Source of the DNA: an uncultured Bacteroidales bacterium
GTDB lineage: Bacteria > Bacteroidota > Bacteroidia > Bacteroidales > UBA932
NCBI GenBank assembly: GCA_947167855.1
Contig: CAMVJR010000008.1
Location: 1-41,334, forward strand
DNA length: 41,334 bases
Reading direction: 5' to 3'
The stretch's first letter is position 1, and each line of letters starts with the position of its first letter. Positions 34,270 through 41,334 of the stretch are shown in pieces. Under the pieces are notes generated by a model. It saw only the letters and a program-made list of their open reading frames with translations, ran no database searches and had not been told where the DNA came from. A program made the translations under genes and the position numbers.

Positions 34270-34584
34270 ATGCCTAAAGTAGCGACCAATACCAATTTTG
34301 AAGAGCTGCTGCAAGACAGCAAGCTGGTTATTGTGGATTTCTGGGCCACCTGGTGCGGCCCCTGCCGCATGCTCTCTCCCATCCTGGACGAACTGGAGGA
34401 AGAAATGGCAGACCAGATCACTGTGGTAAAGGTGAATGTAGACGATGCAGACACCATTGCCGCCCAGTACCGCATTATGAGTATCCCCACCCTTCTGTTC
34501 TTCAAGAACGGACAGATTGTAGACAAGACCGTGGGCGCCATGCCCAAGGCCACCCTGGCAGAAAAGATCAAAGCTAACCTATAA
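34270..34584 (+). CDS. trxA: Thioredoxin
   Basis: The 104-residue protein has the thioredoxin active site FWATWCGPCRM (CGPC at 29-32), the buried Asp in VDFW (D23) and the cis-Pro loop MSIPTLLFF. The length is exactly that of classical cytoplasmic thioredoxin. It reduces protein disulfides and supplies ribonucleotide reductase and other reductases. It has its own promoter. An outer-membrane barrel gene follows after 11 nt, possibly by read-through. Confidence 0.97.
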   Translation: MPKVATNTNFEELLQDSKLVIVDFWATWCGPCRMLSPILDELEEEMADQITVVKVNVDDADTIAAQYRIMSIPTLLFFKNGQIVDKTVGAMPKATLAEKIKANL

Positions 34585-34595
34585 TTAACAAAACA

Positions 34596-35252
34596 ATGAA
34601 AAAAATTCTGACCCTCCTGGTGGCCGTTTTGGCTACCGCCTCTGTGGCTCACGCCCAGTTTGGTATCATTGGTGGTTGGACCACGTCCAAGACCTCTATC
34701 GACACCAAGAACTTCAGCGAGAATTTCAAAGGCCTCGATAACTTCCACGCCGGTATCGCCTATCACGCTAAGCTTCCCCTGGGCTTCGCCGTGCAGCCGG
34801 AACTCACCTATGAAATGAAGGGCGCCAAGATTGATCACCCCGATGGTATTTATGCCGGCCTGTCTTCCACGAAAGCCCATTGCGCCGAGTTCGGTTTGGG
34901 TGTTCAGTGGGGTATCGATCTCCTGATTGCCCGTCCCTTCCTGGTGGCAGAGCCTTTTATCGGTTACCAGTTCGCCAGCGATGAGAGGGTTTCCATCGGT
35001 AGTTATCAAGTTGATATCGATTCGGTGAACAAAGCACTGAATAATGCTAAGAACAAGCTGGACTATGGTATCTCGCTGGGCGCGGGTGTAGACATTGTCA
35101 GACACATCCAGCTCTCGGTCAAGTGGTACAAGAATTTGGGCCCCCTCTTCAACGATAGTAAGTTGAACAATGTGGGAGATGCCGTTGTGGCTGCCGTAAA
35201 GGACACCAAGAACTATCAAGGTATCAAGGTTACCCTGGGCATCTTCTTCTAG
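34596..35252 (+). CDS. Outer-membrane beta-barrel protein (PorT-like)
   Basis: The 218-residue protein has a signal peptide (MKKILTLLVAVLATASVAHA) and alternating amphipathic strands such as FAVQPELTYEMKGAKI, FGLGVQWGIDLLI and IQLSVKWYKNLGPLF. The terminal strand IKVTLGIFF ends in Phe, the usual signal for BAM-dependent insertion. It resembles the small eight-stranded barrels common in Bacteroidota (PorT/OmpW/opacity-like). Specific function is unknown; structural or adhesion roles are typical. The next gene starts 3 nt after its stop. Confidence 0.82.
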   Translation: MKKILTLLVAVLATASVAHAQFGIIGGWTTSKTSIDTKNFSENFKGLDNFHAGIAYHAKLPLGFAVQPELTYEMKGAKIDHPDGIYAGLSSTKAHCAEFGLGVQWGIDLLIARPFLVAEPFIGYQFASDERVSIGSYQVDIDSVNKALNNAKNKLDYGISLGAGVDIVRHIQLSVKWYKNLGPLFNDSKLNNVGDAVVAAVKDTKNYQGIKVTLGIFF

Positions 35253-35255
35253 CAG

Positions 35256-35783
35256 ATGAAACAGGTAACCGTCTACTGCTCTTCCAGCAGCAAGATAGAC
35301 CCCAAGTACAATGCGGCAGCGCGTGAATTAGTTCGCGCGCTGCACGCTTTGGGTTATGGGATAGTGTCCGGCGGCGGCGCCCGCGGCACCATGGGTGCCA
35401 TTACGGACGAGTCCGTGCGCGTGGGTGGCCAGCACATTGCCGTGTTGCCCCGCTTCATGGACGGCCTGGAGAACACGGAAATCACCCGTGTCATCTGGAC
35501 GGACACCATGAGCACCCGCAAGGAATTCATGCGGGCCGATACCTGTGCCGCCATCGCCCTTCCGGGCGGAATCGGCACCATGGACGAGCTTATCGAAACC
35601 CTGGTGCTGGTAAAGCTGAAACGCTACAACGGCCAGGTAATAGCCCTGAACATAGACGGGTATTACGAACCGCTGAAAGCCCTGCTGGACCACTACGTGA
35701 AACACAACATGATGGAACCGGAAGACCGAGACCTCATGAAATTTCCCACCACGGTGGATGAACTGATAGCCTTACTCAAGTAA
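35256..35783 (+). CDS. LOG family protein (TIGR00730, Rossmann fold)
   Basis: The 175-residue protein has the two signature blocks of the LOG/lysine-decarboxylase-like family: SGGGARGTMGA (38-48) and PGGIGTMDE (103-111), together with STRKE (86-90). Family members hydrolyse nucleoside 5'-monophosphates to base and ribose-5-phosphate, with cytokinin nucleotides in plants; lysine decarboxylase activity is a historic misannotation. It is cytoplasmic. Its stop overlaps the start of the polyprenyl synthase gene (TAATG). Confidence 0.93.
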   Translation: MKQVTVYCSSSSKIDPKYNAAARELVRALHALGYGIVSGGGARGTMGAITDESVRVGGQHIAVLPRFMDGLENTEITRVIWTDTMSTRKEFMRADTCAAIALPGGIGTMDELIETLVLVKLKRYNGQVIALNIDGYYEPLKALLDHYVKHNMMEPEDRDLMKFPTTVDELIALLK

Positions 35784-36766
35784 TGAACGAAATCCTCGCC
35801 TACGTCAAGCCCGGACTGGAGCAAGTGAATTCTTTCATAAATGCTGCGCTTCGCAGCGACATCGAACTCCTGGATAGCACCAACCGCAGCCTGCGGGAGC
35901 ATCCGGGCAAGATGATGCGCCCCATCCTGGCCCTGCTGGTGGCTGACGCAGCCGGAGCGGCTACGCCGCCGCCCGAGGATACATACCGTTATGCGGCCGC
36001 TACGGAGCTTCTGCACAACGCTACTCTCTTGCATGACGATGTGGTGGACGGTGCTACGGAGCGACGGGGAATGCCCACGGTGGCTTCCCTGCTGGGAGGC
36101 TCGGCGGCTGTGCTAATTGGAGATTATTGGCTGCAGAAATGCCTGCGGCTCATTCTGGGAGCCCGGCGGGAGACCGACCGCGTGCTCCGGCTCTTTGCCC
36201 AGACCCTGGGGCATCTCACGGAAGGCGAACTCCTGCAGATGCAGAAAGCCCAGTCGGCCGACACCACCCAGGCGGACTATCTCCGCATCATTTACGGAAA
36301 AACGGCCTCTCTCTTTGAGTCCACGTCCCTTTCGGCCGCCATTTCCGTGGGCGCTGCAGAGGAAGTGATCCGGGCCATGGGAGACTATGCCGTCCAGCTG
36401 GGCATTGCGTTCCAGATCAAGGACGACATCTTCGATTACTCCGATGCGTCCGAAGCCCTGGGCAAGCCGGTGGGAATAGACCTTCTGGAGCAAAAAATTA
36501 CCCAGCCGCTGCTGTGTGCGCTGGAGCAGGTTCCGGCCGCCGAGCAGCAGCGCATCCGCGGCCTGGTGGCCCGGATTGTGGACGATCCGTCCCTGGTGGC
36601 AGAGGTGACGGCCTTTGTGAAAGAGCACGACGGCGTGTCGCTGGCGGTGGCCGAGATGGAAAAGCACGTGGATATGGCCATCTCCTACCTGCATGTGCTG
36701 CCGGAGAGCAAGGAGAATGGTTATCTGGAAAGACTGGCCCGTTTTGTGGGTCAACGCGAGAAATAA
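35783..36766 (+). CDS. Polyprenyl (trans-isoprenyl) diphosphate synthase
   Basis: The 327-residue protein has both aspartate-rich motifs of trans-prenyl synthases: first DDVVDGATERRG (DDxxD at 85-89) and second KDDIFDY (DDxxD at 214-218), plus GKMMRP (42-47). The residues before the first motif (ELLHNATLLH) lack bulky aromatics at the chain-stopping positions, which suggests a long-chain product such as the menaquinone side chain. This links it in pathway to ubiE at 16655. The start is in a TAATG overlap, and holB starts directly after its stop. Confidence 0.93.
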   Translation: MNEILAYVKPGLEQVNSFINAALRSDIELLDSTNRSLREHPGKMMRPILALLVADAAGAATPPPEDTYRYAAATELLHNATLLHDDVVDGATERRGMPTVASLLGGSAAVLIGDYWLQKCLRLILGARRETDRVLRLFAQTLGHLTEGELLQMQKAQSADTTQADYLRIIYGKTASLFESTSLSAAISVGAAEEVIRAMGDYAVQLGIAFQIKDDIFDYSDASEALGKPVGIDLLEQKITQPLLCALEQVPAAEQQRIRGLVARIVDDPSLVAEVTAFVKEHDGVSLAVAEMEKHVDMAISYLHVLPESKENGYLERLARFVGQREK

Positions 36767-37741
36767 ATGGAGATTTACGGCAATACGGAGGTGAAGCAGG
36801 CCCTGTCCCAGATGGTGGAGAGCGGCCACATTCCGCATGCCATGCTCCTGCACCAGGACGACGGCGGCTGCGCCTTCCCGCTGGTGCTGGATTTCCTGGA
36901 AGAGCTGTATGGCGGCAACCCCCGCGTGAAGAAGCTCATTCACCCGGACATCCACTTTGTATTCCCGGTGGCGGGTCCGGACAAGCCCGTCTCGCTGCAG
37001 TTCCTGGCCCCCTTCCGGGAGCTTCTGCTGCAGAATCCCTATTTCTACGAAAACGAGCTCTACAGCGCTATAGGCATCGAAGGCAAGCAGGCCGGCATCT
37101 CCGTGAACGAGGCCCGCAGCGTGCTGGATCGCCTGTCGCTGAGCGCCGTTGAGGGAGGCTGGCGCACGGTGGTGCTCTACCTCCCGGAGAAGATGAACGT
37201 GCAGGCGGCCAACGCCCTCCTCAAGATGGTGGAGGAACCGCCGCAGAAAACGCTCTTCGTTCTCATTACCCAGGCCCCCGAGAAGGTGCTGCAGACCATT
37301 TCCTCGCGCTGCCTGCACATGCGGGTGCAACCGCTTACTCCCGAGGCCGATGCCCAGGTGCATCAGGCCGAAGTAGCCGGCAACGTGGTGCTCCAGGACC
37401 TCTTCCACGATCTTCTGGAAGCCCTGGTCCGGAGGGACCTCCTCAAGGCCCTGGAAACCGGGGACGCCGTGGCCGACCTCAAAGTCCGCGAGCAGCAGAA
37501 GACCTTCTGCCGCCTGGCCGCCGATGACCTTCGCCGCCTCTTTCTCCTGCAGAAGAGCCCCTCGCTGGCCCATATCCCGGAAGGGGAGCAGGAGTGGTAC
37601 GGACGCCTGGCATCGGCCCTGAAACCCACATTCCCGCGCAAGGCGCTGGAATGCCTGGACCGCTCCCTGCTCCTCCTGGAGCGCAATGTAAATCAGAAAA
37701 TCCTTTTCACCCATTTGGTGAATCAACTATATAGGCTATGA
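36767..37741 (+). CDS. holB: DNA polymerase III subunit delta'
   Basis: The 324-residue AAA+-fold protein begins IYGNTEVKQALSQMVESGHIPHAMLLHQ, the N-terminal pattern of delta'. It contains the sensor-region segments MNVQAANALLKMVEEPPQKTLF and ITQAPEKVLQTISSRC (the SRC motif). The P-loop is degenerate (HQDDGGCAFP), as expected for delta', which does not hydrolyse ATP. It is part of the clamp loader that places the sliding clamp on DNA. It overlaps ricT by ATGA (37738-37741). Confidence 0.92.
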   Translation: MEIYGNTEVKQALSQMVESGHIPHAMLLHQDDGGCAFPLVLDFLEELYGGNPRVKKLIHPDIHFVFPVAGPDKPVSLQFLAPFRELLLQNPYFYENELYSAIGIEGKQAGISVNEARSVLDRLSLSAVEGGWRTVVLYLPEKMNVQAANALLKMVEEPPQKTLFVLITQAPEKVLQTISSRCLHMRVQPLTPEADAQVHQAEVAGNVVLQDLFHDLLEALVRRDLLKALETGDAVADLKVREQQKTFCRLAADDLRRLFLLQKSPSLAHIPEGEQEWYGRLASALKPTFPRKALECLDRSLLLLERNVNQKILFTHLVNQLYRL

Positions 37742-38892
37742 ACGATTATAGCAACGAATCTATTCAATACGACTGTTTCCGCGGCTGCACCATTGTAACC
37801 GACGAGGAAACCGGCGAAAACGATATCCGCTACCGGCAGGGCTGTTGCAAGCTGGAGGTGTACAACGTGCTCAAGGGCATTTCCCAGGAGCAGTGGGGCA
37901 ACTACTATGAGGTGCGCTTCAAGAACACCCGCAAGGGCATCTATGTAAACGCCTCGGGCCAGAGCATCAAGACCGGAGACCTGGTGGTGGTAGAAGCCGC
38001 CAGCGGCCACGACCTGGGCATCGTAACCCTGGAAGGCCCCATCGTGGGCCGCCAGATGCGCTGCAAGGGCATCGACCTCGAGCGGCAGGAGCTCAAGAAA
38101 ATCTACCGCAAGGCCCGTCCCTTTGACATCCAGCGCTGGCAGGAAGCCATTGCCCGCGAGCAGGAAACCATGATCCGCTCCCGCGTGCTGGCCAATAATC
38201 TGGGCCTGGAGATGAAGATTGGAGACGTGGAGTTCCAGGGAGACGGCACCAAGGCCATCTTCTACTACATAGCCGACGGCCGTGTAGACTTCCGCCAGCT
38301 CATCAAGGACTTTGCAGAGGAGTTCCATATCCGCGTAGAAATGAAGCAGATTGGCGCCCGCCAGGAAGCCGGCCTCATCGGAGGTCTGGGTGTGTGCGGC
38401 CGCGAGCTCTGCTGCGCCAACTATATCACGGAGTTCAAGTCCATTACCACATCGGCCGCCCGTACGCAGGACCTGTCTCTCAATCCGCAGAAACTGGCCG
38501 GCCAGTGCGGCAAACTCAAGTGCTGCCTCAATTACGAGGTGGCCGCCTACATGGACGCCCATTCCCGCATCCCCCGCGTGGTGGAACCGCTGGAATTTGA
38601 AGACGGCCAGGCCTGGCTGGTAAAGACGGACATTCTGGCCGAAACCCTCTATTTCTCCTACGAGAAAGGCTCCCTGGCCCAGACCTTTGCCCTGTCGGCC
38701 GACGAAGTCCGCGAGATTCAGGCCATGAACCGCCGCGGCGAGAAGCCCGAAACCCTCCGTCAGGAAGAAGTATCGGCCCCGGAATTTGTGACCGGTCAGG
38801 GAGAGGATGCCATCAACCGCTTCGACCCCGAAAAGAAGAAGAAGCGTCGCAATCGCAACCGCAATCGCAACCGAGAAAAGAAAGCTCAGTGA
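37738..38892 (+). CDS. ricT: PSP1-domain protein, RicT/YaaT family
   Basis: The 384-residue protein has the PSP1 C-terminal domain with the family's cysteine clusters, GGLGVCGRELCCANYITEF and GQCGKLKCCLNYE, plus an N-terminal CC pair (RQGCCKLEVYN). In Bacillus, RicT (YaaT) is part of an iron-sulphur complex that affects RNase Y and RNA maturation; the role in Bacteroidota is less clear. The C-terminus is a very basic tail with four RN repeats, encoded by a 12-bp tandem duplication. It overlaps holB and gldH (GTGA), a linkage common in the phylum. Confidence 0.9.
   Translation: MNDYSNESIQYDCFRGCTIVTDEETGENDIRYRQGCCKLEVYNVLKGISQEQWGNYYEVRFKNTRKGIYVNASGQSIKTGDLVVVEAASGHDLGIVTLEGPIVGRQMRCKGIDLERQELKKIYRKARPFDIQRWQEAIAREQETMIRSRVLANNLGLEMKIGDVEFQGDGTKAIFYYIADGRVDFRQLIKDFAEEFHIRVEMKQIGARQEAGLIGGLGVCGRELCCANYITEFKSITTSAARTQDLSLNPQKLAGQCGKLKCCLNYEVAAYMDAHSRIPRVVEPLEFEDGQAWLVKTDILAETLYFSYEKGSLAQTFALSADEVREIQAMNRRGEKPETLRQEEVSAPEFVTGQGEDAINRFDPEKKKKRRNRNRNRNREKKAQ
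38848..38871 (+). repeat. Tandem 12-bp repeat in the ricT tail
   Basis: Two exact copies of CGCAATCGCAAC (38848-38859, 38860-38871) encode RNRN twice, giving an RN-repeat basic tail. The unit length is a multiple of three, so copy-number change would keep the frame. Confidence 0.85.
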
Positions 38893-39323
38893 GAAAAGTA
38901 GCATTCGCCCTTCTGCTGGTGCTTCTGACCTCGTGCCGGGAGCCCCTCTCCACCGAGCAGTTTGTGCGCGGCGCAGGTCCGTACGTGTTCTCCGTGGACA
39001 TGAGCGACACCACTGCCGCCTACGATTTTGACCTCTATACCCGCCTGGAAGGCACCCACACGGAAATGATTACCCTGCAGCCGAATGCCCTTTTAAGGGC
39101 CGAATGGCGCTCGCCCTCCGATTCCGTCCTGGTGGAAAAAGTATATCTTCCCCTGCAGGGAGAACACGAGACGTATTACACCCGGGATATCTATGAGCCC
39201 TACCGGGCCAACGTACGCCCGGTGGAGCCCGGGGTATGGACCCTGACCATCCGGCCCGAAGACCGGGCCCAGGTGCTGCCGCTCCGGGGAATGGGCCTGG
39301 TTGTTAAAAAGCACAGAGACTGA
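38889..39323 (+). CDS. gldH: Gliding motility lipoprotein GldH
   Basis: The 144-residue protein starts with GTG (38889) in a GTGA overlap with ricT and has a lipoprotein signal with lipobox LTSC (C16). The body matches GldH: YDFDLYTRLEGTHTE, SPSDSVLVEKVYLPL and the closing WTLTIRPE with LRGMGLVVKK. GldH is needed for gliding in Flavobacterium but is kept in many non-gliding Bacteroidales, so motility is not implied. Maturation depends on Lgt. Its stop overlaps the trmB start (TGATG). Confidence 0.9.
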   Translation: MRKVAFALLLVLLTSCREPLSTEQFVRGAGPYVFSVDMSDTTAAYDFDLYTRLEGTHTEMITLQPNALLRAEWRSPSDSVLVEKVYLPLQGEHETYYTRDIYEPYRANVRPVEPGVWTLTIRPEDRAQVLPLRGMGLVVKKHRD

Positions 39324-40228
39324 TGGGACACGGAAAACTGAAGAAATTTGCCGAGAACGAGACGTTCCGCTGCCTGCTGCAGCCGGATGCATCGGCCGTG
39401 CTGGCCAAGGAGCCCGGCTCCCGCGAGCTCAAGCTCAACGACCATCCCATCAAGGGGAACTGGGGAGCGCAGATGTTTGGAAACAACAACCCCATTGTCT
39501 TGGAACTGGGATGCGGAAAAGGGGACTACACCATAGCCCTGGCCCTCCGGAATCCCGGGATCAACTATATCGGTGTGGATATCAAAGGCGCACGCCTCTG
39601 GAAGGGGGCCAAGTATGCCACCGAAAACGCCCTGCCCAATGTGGCGTTTCTCCGAACCCGTATCGAGTTCATCGATGCGTTCTTTGGACCGGAAGAAGTT
39701 TCCGAGATTTGGCTCACTTTCTCCGACCCGCAGCTCCGCGGATCCGAAAATGCCCGCCTTTCCTCTCCGCTCTTCCTGGAGCGCTACCGGAAGTTCCTCA
39801 AACCTGGTGGAATCATCCACCTCAAAACCGACTCCCGTTACCTCTACGAGTACACCCAGGCCGTTTGTAAAGTAAACAATTTACCCGTCTATTTCGAGAG
39901 TACCGACGTGTATAAGGAGGGCATATATGTCCCCAAATCGTCGCTTCGCGACCCCTCCCACCGCTTCGCGGCGGGCCCCTCCCTCTTACGTGCCGAGGGT
40001 GGCAACGGATTTGGGGACATATATGCCCTCCAAAAAGATGTTACGGAAGTGCAGACGTTCTACGAGAAGATGTTTCTGGAGATGGGGCTACCCATTACGT
40101 ACATGGCTTTTGGTATCGGCCATGAAGGGCCCTACCAGTTCCCGGGGGACCAGTTCGATCACGAGAAGTGGCTGGAGGCCGAAGGTCCACGTCGCAGTTT
40201 TTCGCATCAACCTAGCAAACGGGGATAA
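39323..40228 (+). CDS. trmB: tRNA (guanine-N7)-methyltransferase with in-frame palindromic insertion
   Basis: The 301-residue protein has TrmB motifs: SAM-binding ELGCGKGDYT (61-70), FSDPQ (the Bacteroidota form of the DPW motif) with a following RYRKFLKPGG, and the C-terminal VQTFYEKMF that holds the T-x-Y-E site. It makes m7G46 in tRNA. Residues about 199-236, just before the TFYE motif, are encoded by a palindromic element (39916-40031). Removing the likely 96-bp insertion would leave 269 residues and the smooth sequence YKEGIYALQKDVTEVQ. The stop codon lies in the loop of the terminator hairpin. Confidence 0.92.
   Translation: MGHGKLKKFAENETFRCLLQPDASAVLAKEPGSRELKLNDHPIKGNWGAQMFGNNNPIVLELGCGKGDYTIALALRNPGINYIGVDIKGARLWKGAKYATENALPNVAFLRTRIEFIDAFFGPEEVSEIWLTFSDPQLRGSENARLSSPLFLERYRKFLKPGGIIHLKTDSRYLYEYTQAVCKVNNLPVYFESTDVYKEGIYVPKSSLRDPSHRFAAGPSLLRAEGGNGFGDIYALQKDVTEVQTFYEKMFLEMGLPITYMAFGIGHEGPYQFPGDQFDHEKWLEAEGPRRSFSHQPSKRG
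39916..40031. repeat. Palindromic repeat element, copy 2, inserted in trmB
   Basis: Perfect 24-bp inverted arms (39916-39939 and 40008-40031) enclose a core with a GTCGC-TTC-GCGAC hairpin (39940-39952), a CCGC-TTC-GCGG hairpin (39961-39971) and a CCCTC/GAGGG stem (39981-39999). CATATATG flanks the inner TCCCCAAATC termini on both sides and could be an 8-bp target duplication. The 31 bases at 39953-39983 are identical to 17408-17438. The whole is open in the trmB frame. Confidence 0.85.
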
Positions 40229-40242
40229 ATCCCCGTTTTTTT
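40217..40242 (+). terminator. Rho-independent terminator after trmB
   Basis: AAACGGGG (40217-40224) and CCCCGTTT (40231-40238) form an 8-bp stem with loop ATAAAT, followed by more T residues. The trmB stop codon TAA (40226-40228) is in the loop. The T-run leads straight into the promoter of the next gene. Confidence 0.85.
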
Positions 40243-40244
40243 GT

Positions 40245-40252
40245 TATCTTTG
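40245..40252 (+). promoter_or_regulatory. Promoter -7 box (TATCTTTG) 7 nt before the MerR gene
   Basis: This is an exact TAnnTTTG match between the trmB terminator and the ATG at 40260. The spacing predicts a nearly leaderless message. Confidence 0.7.
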
Positions 40253-40259
40253 TAGGACT

Positions 40260-40577
40260 ATGGCTAAAATGATTTATACGATGGGCGAAGTAGCGGAGAT
40301 GCTGGGGGAAAATGCCTCGGCCGTACGCTACTGGAGCAACTATTTTGAGAAGTTCATCAAGCCCCAGCGCAATGCCAAAGGCAACCGCCTGTATCACCCG
40401 GAAGATATCGAGACCCTCAAGCAGATCCAGTATCTTCTGAAAAACCAGGGCCTTACCCTGGAGGGTACCAAGCAGCGTCTTACGGAAGACCGCCGCACGG
40501 TGGACAAGCGTGTGAAGGCCATCGGCATCCTGCAGGGCATCCGAGAAGAACTGGTTCAAGTACGCAAGGCCTTATGA
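40260..40577 (+). CDS. MerR family transcriptional regulator
   Basis: The 105-residue protein starts at ATG 40260; a longer in-frame reading through trmB is not used. The N-terminal winged helix-turn-helix of the MerR family is clear: MGEVAEMLGENASAVRYWSNYF, then RNAKGNRLYHPEDIETLKQI. It ends with a short helix and no effector domain or metal-binding cysteines. The small size and promoter position fit the common Bacteroidota MerR next to Nif3-like genes; target and signal are unknown. It overlaps the next gene by ATGA. Confidence 0.9.
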   Translation: MAKMIYTMGEVAEMLGENASAVRYWSNYFEKFIKPQRNAKGNRLYHPEDIETLKQIQYLLKNQGLTLEGTKQRLTEDRRTVDKRVKAIGILQGIREELVQVRKAL

Positions 40578-41334
40578 AAGTAGGGGACATTACCGCGGCG
40601 CTGGAGGTATTTGCTCCGCTCCGCATCCAGGAAAGCTGGGACAACAGCGGGCTCATTATAGGCTCGCCGGAAGACGAAGTGCACGGTGTCATGGTGGGCT
40701 TCGACTGCACCCCCGAGCTGGTGAAGGAGGCGGTAGAGAAGGGCTGCGATATGGTGGTTACCCACCACCCGCTCATCTTCAAGGGCATCAAACGCATAGA
40801 CAGCAAAGACCCCGTGGGCGCCGCCATCATGCAGGCCGTGCGCTCCGGTGTGGCCGTTTATGCCGCCCACACCACGGCAGACAAAGTGATAGCCGGCGTG
40901 AGCGGAGCCATGGCCCGTCGCCTCTCCCTCAAGAACGTGGGCATCATGGTCCCGGAAGAAGACGGTACCGTGGGCCTGGGCTGTATTGGCGAGTTCGAAA
41001 AACCCATGACCGGCCTGGAGGCCCTGGCCTATGTGAAAGAGCGCTTTCACCTGGGCGTAATCCGCAGCTCCAAGCCCCTGGAAACCCCCATCACCAAGGT
41101 GGCCCTGCTGGGCGGCAGCGGCGGCTCAGAAATTCAGCTGGCCATGGCCAAAGGGGCCCAGCTGTACATCACGGCAGACATTTCCTACCACAATTTCTTC
41201 ACGCCGGAGGGCTTTATGGTCATGGATATCGGCCATTTTGAGAGCGAAGTGGAGATTGTAGACATTTTCTTGGCAGAGTTACGGAAAAAATTTCCTACCT
41301 TTGCAAGCTACAAAAGTGCCAATATGGGCAGGAG
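40574..41334 (+). CDS. Nif3-like dinuclear metal centre protein (3' end outside window)
   Basis: The reading frame opens at ATG 40574 inside the MerR stop and is still open at the window end (253 complete codons). It matches the Nif3/YbgI family: ESWDNSGLIIG near the start, the metal motif THHPLIFKGI, then AHTTADKVIAGVSG and GHFESE with the second His and Glu ligands. Members form hexameric toroids with two metals per subunit; the activity is uncertain, with a GTP cyclohydrolase I type 2 label in databases. The usual AHTNxD reads AHTTAD here. Bacteroidota members often carry a middle insertion domain, which fits the segment about 125-210. Confidence 0.92.
   Translation, partial: MKVGDITAALEVFAPLRIQESWDNSGLIIGSPEDEVHGVMVGFDCTPELVKEAVEKGCDMVVTHHPLIFKGIKRIDSKDPVGAAIMQAVRSGVAVYAAHTTADKVIAGVSGAMARRLSLKNVGIMVPEEDGTVGLGCIGEFEKPMTGLEALAYVKERFHLGVIRSSKPLETPITKVALLGGSGGSEIQLAMAKGAQLYITADISYHNFFTPEGFMVMDIGHFESEVEIVDIFLAELRKKFPTFASYKSANMGR

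Noticed and set aside
38848..38871. Phase-variation tract in ricT
   Set aside because: Only two 12-bp units, both multiples of three; slippage would change tail length but not switch the gene off.
39916..40031. Insertion sequence in trmB
   Set aside because: It is too short to code for a transposase and the host frame stays open, so it is treated as a non-autonomous palindromic element.
39927..40259. N-terminal extension of the MerR gene through trmB
   Set aside because: The extra 111 codons overlap a real gene in another frame, and the MerR domain starts at the ATG at 40260 after a terminator and promoter.

Overview
The window is a gene-dense, high-GC stretch of a Bacteroidota chromosome, most likely from a Bacteroidales-type gut or rumen lineage. 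The signs are TAnnTTTG promoter boxes in front of most transcription units, starts without Shine-Dalgarno sites, and several genes typical of the phylum: gldH, a DUF2723/GT117 membrane glycosyltransferase, DUF4271, a PG0541-type RND-associated protein, and RicT with duplicated CC motifs. I cannot name the species. Almost all of it is core genome. There is no integrase, IS transposase, CRISPR array, rRNA or tRNA that I can see, and no stretch over 300 bases lacks a gene.

Layout. 1-3701: the end of an F-type ATP synthase operon (atpE partial, F, H, A, G). 3738-6069: M20 dipeptidase and a YitT membrane protein. 6209-8172: HAD phosphatase translationally coupled to an OPA-type sugar-phosphate transporter. 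8144-11564 (minus): SGNH esterase, RsgA GTPase, MATE transporter. 11717-17353: GH77 4-alpha-glucanotransferase with tandem starch-binding domains, SUI1 protein, DUF4271, HemD, RnpA, YidD and UbiE/MenG. 17546-23671: GT117-type glycosyltransferase, secreted zinc metalloprotease and an unrecognised secreted or membrane protein. 23785-25038 (minus): pgk. 25107-27187: RlmI-like methyltransferase and a secreted metallophosphatase. 27191-28072 (minus): lgt. 28242-34131: tolC, adaptor, RND pump and PG0541-like gene. 34270-40228: thioredoxin, outer-membrane barrel, LOG protein, polyprenyl synthase, holB, ricT, gldH and trmB. 40260-41334: MerR regulator and Nif3-like protein (partial). Most neighbours on one strand overlap by ATGA or TAATG, so translational coupling is the rule.

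The structure not explained by ordinary genes is a set of small GC-rich palindromic elements. One copy (39916-40031) sits inside trmB: two perfect 24-bp inverted arms enclose it, and it appears to add exactly 32 codons in frame. The same 31-bp core recurs at 17408-17438 between ubiE and the glycosyltransferase gene, with compensatory changes in two of its hairpins. A second, related family has two copies (28113-28163 and 34149-34205) that flank the RND efflux operon in opposite orientation. These elements, an AT-rich insertion in the MATE gene, a palindromic operator candidate at the RND promoter, and promoter boxes placed 4-8 nt from start codons (predicting leaderless mRNAs) are the observations most worth following up.
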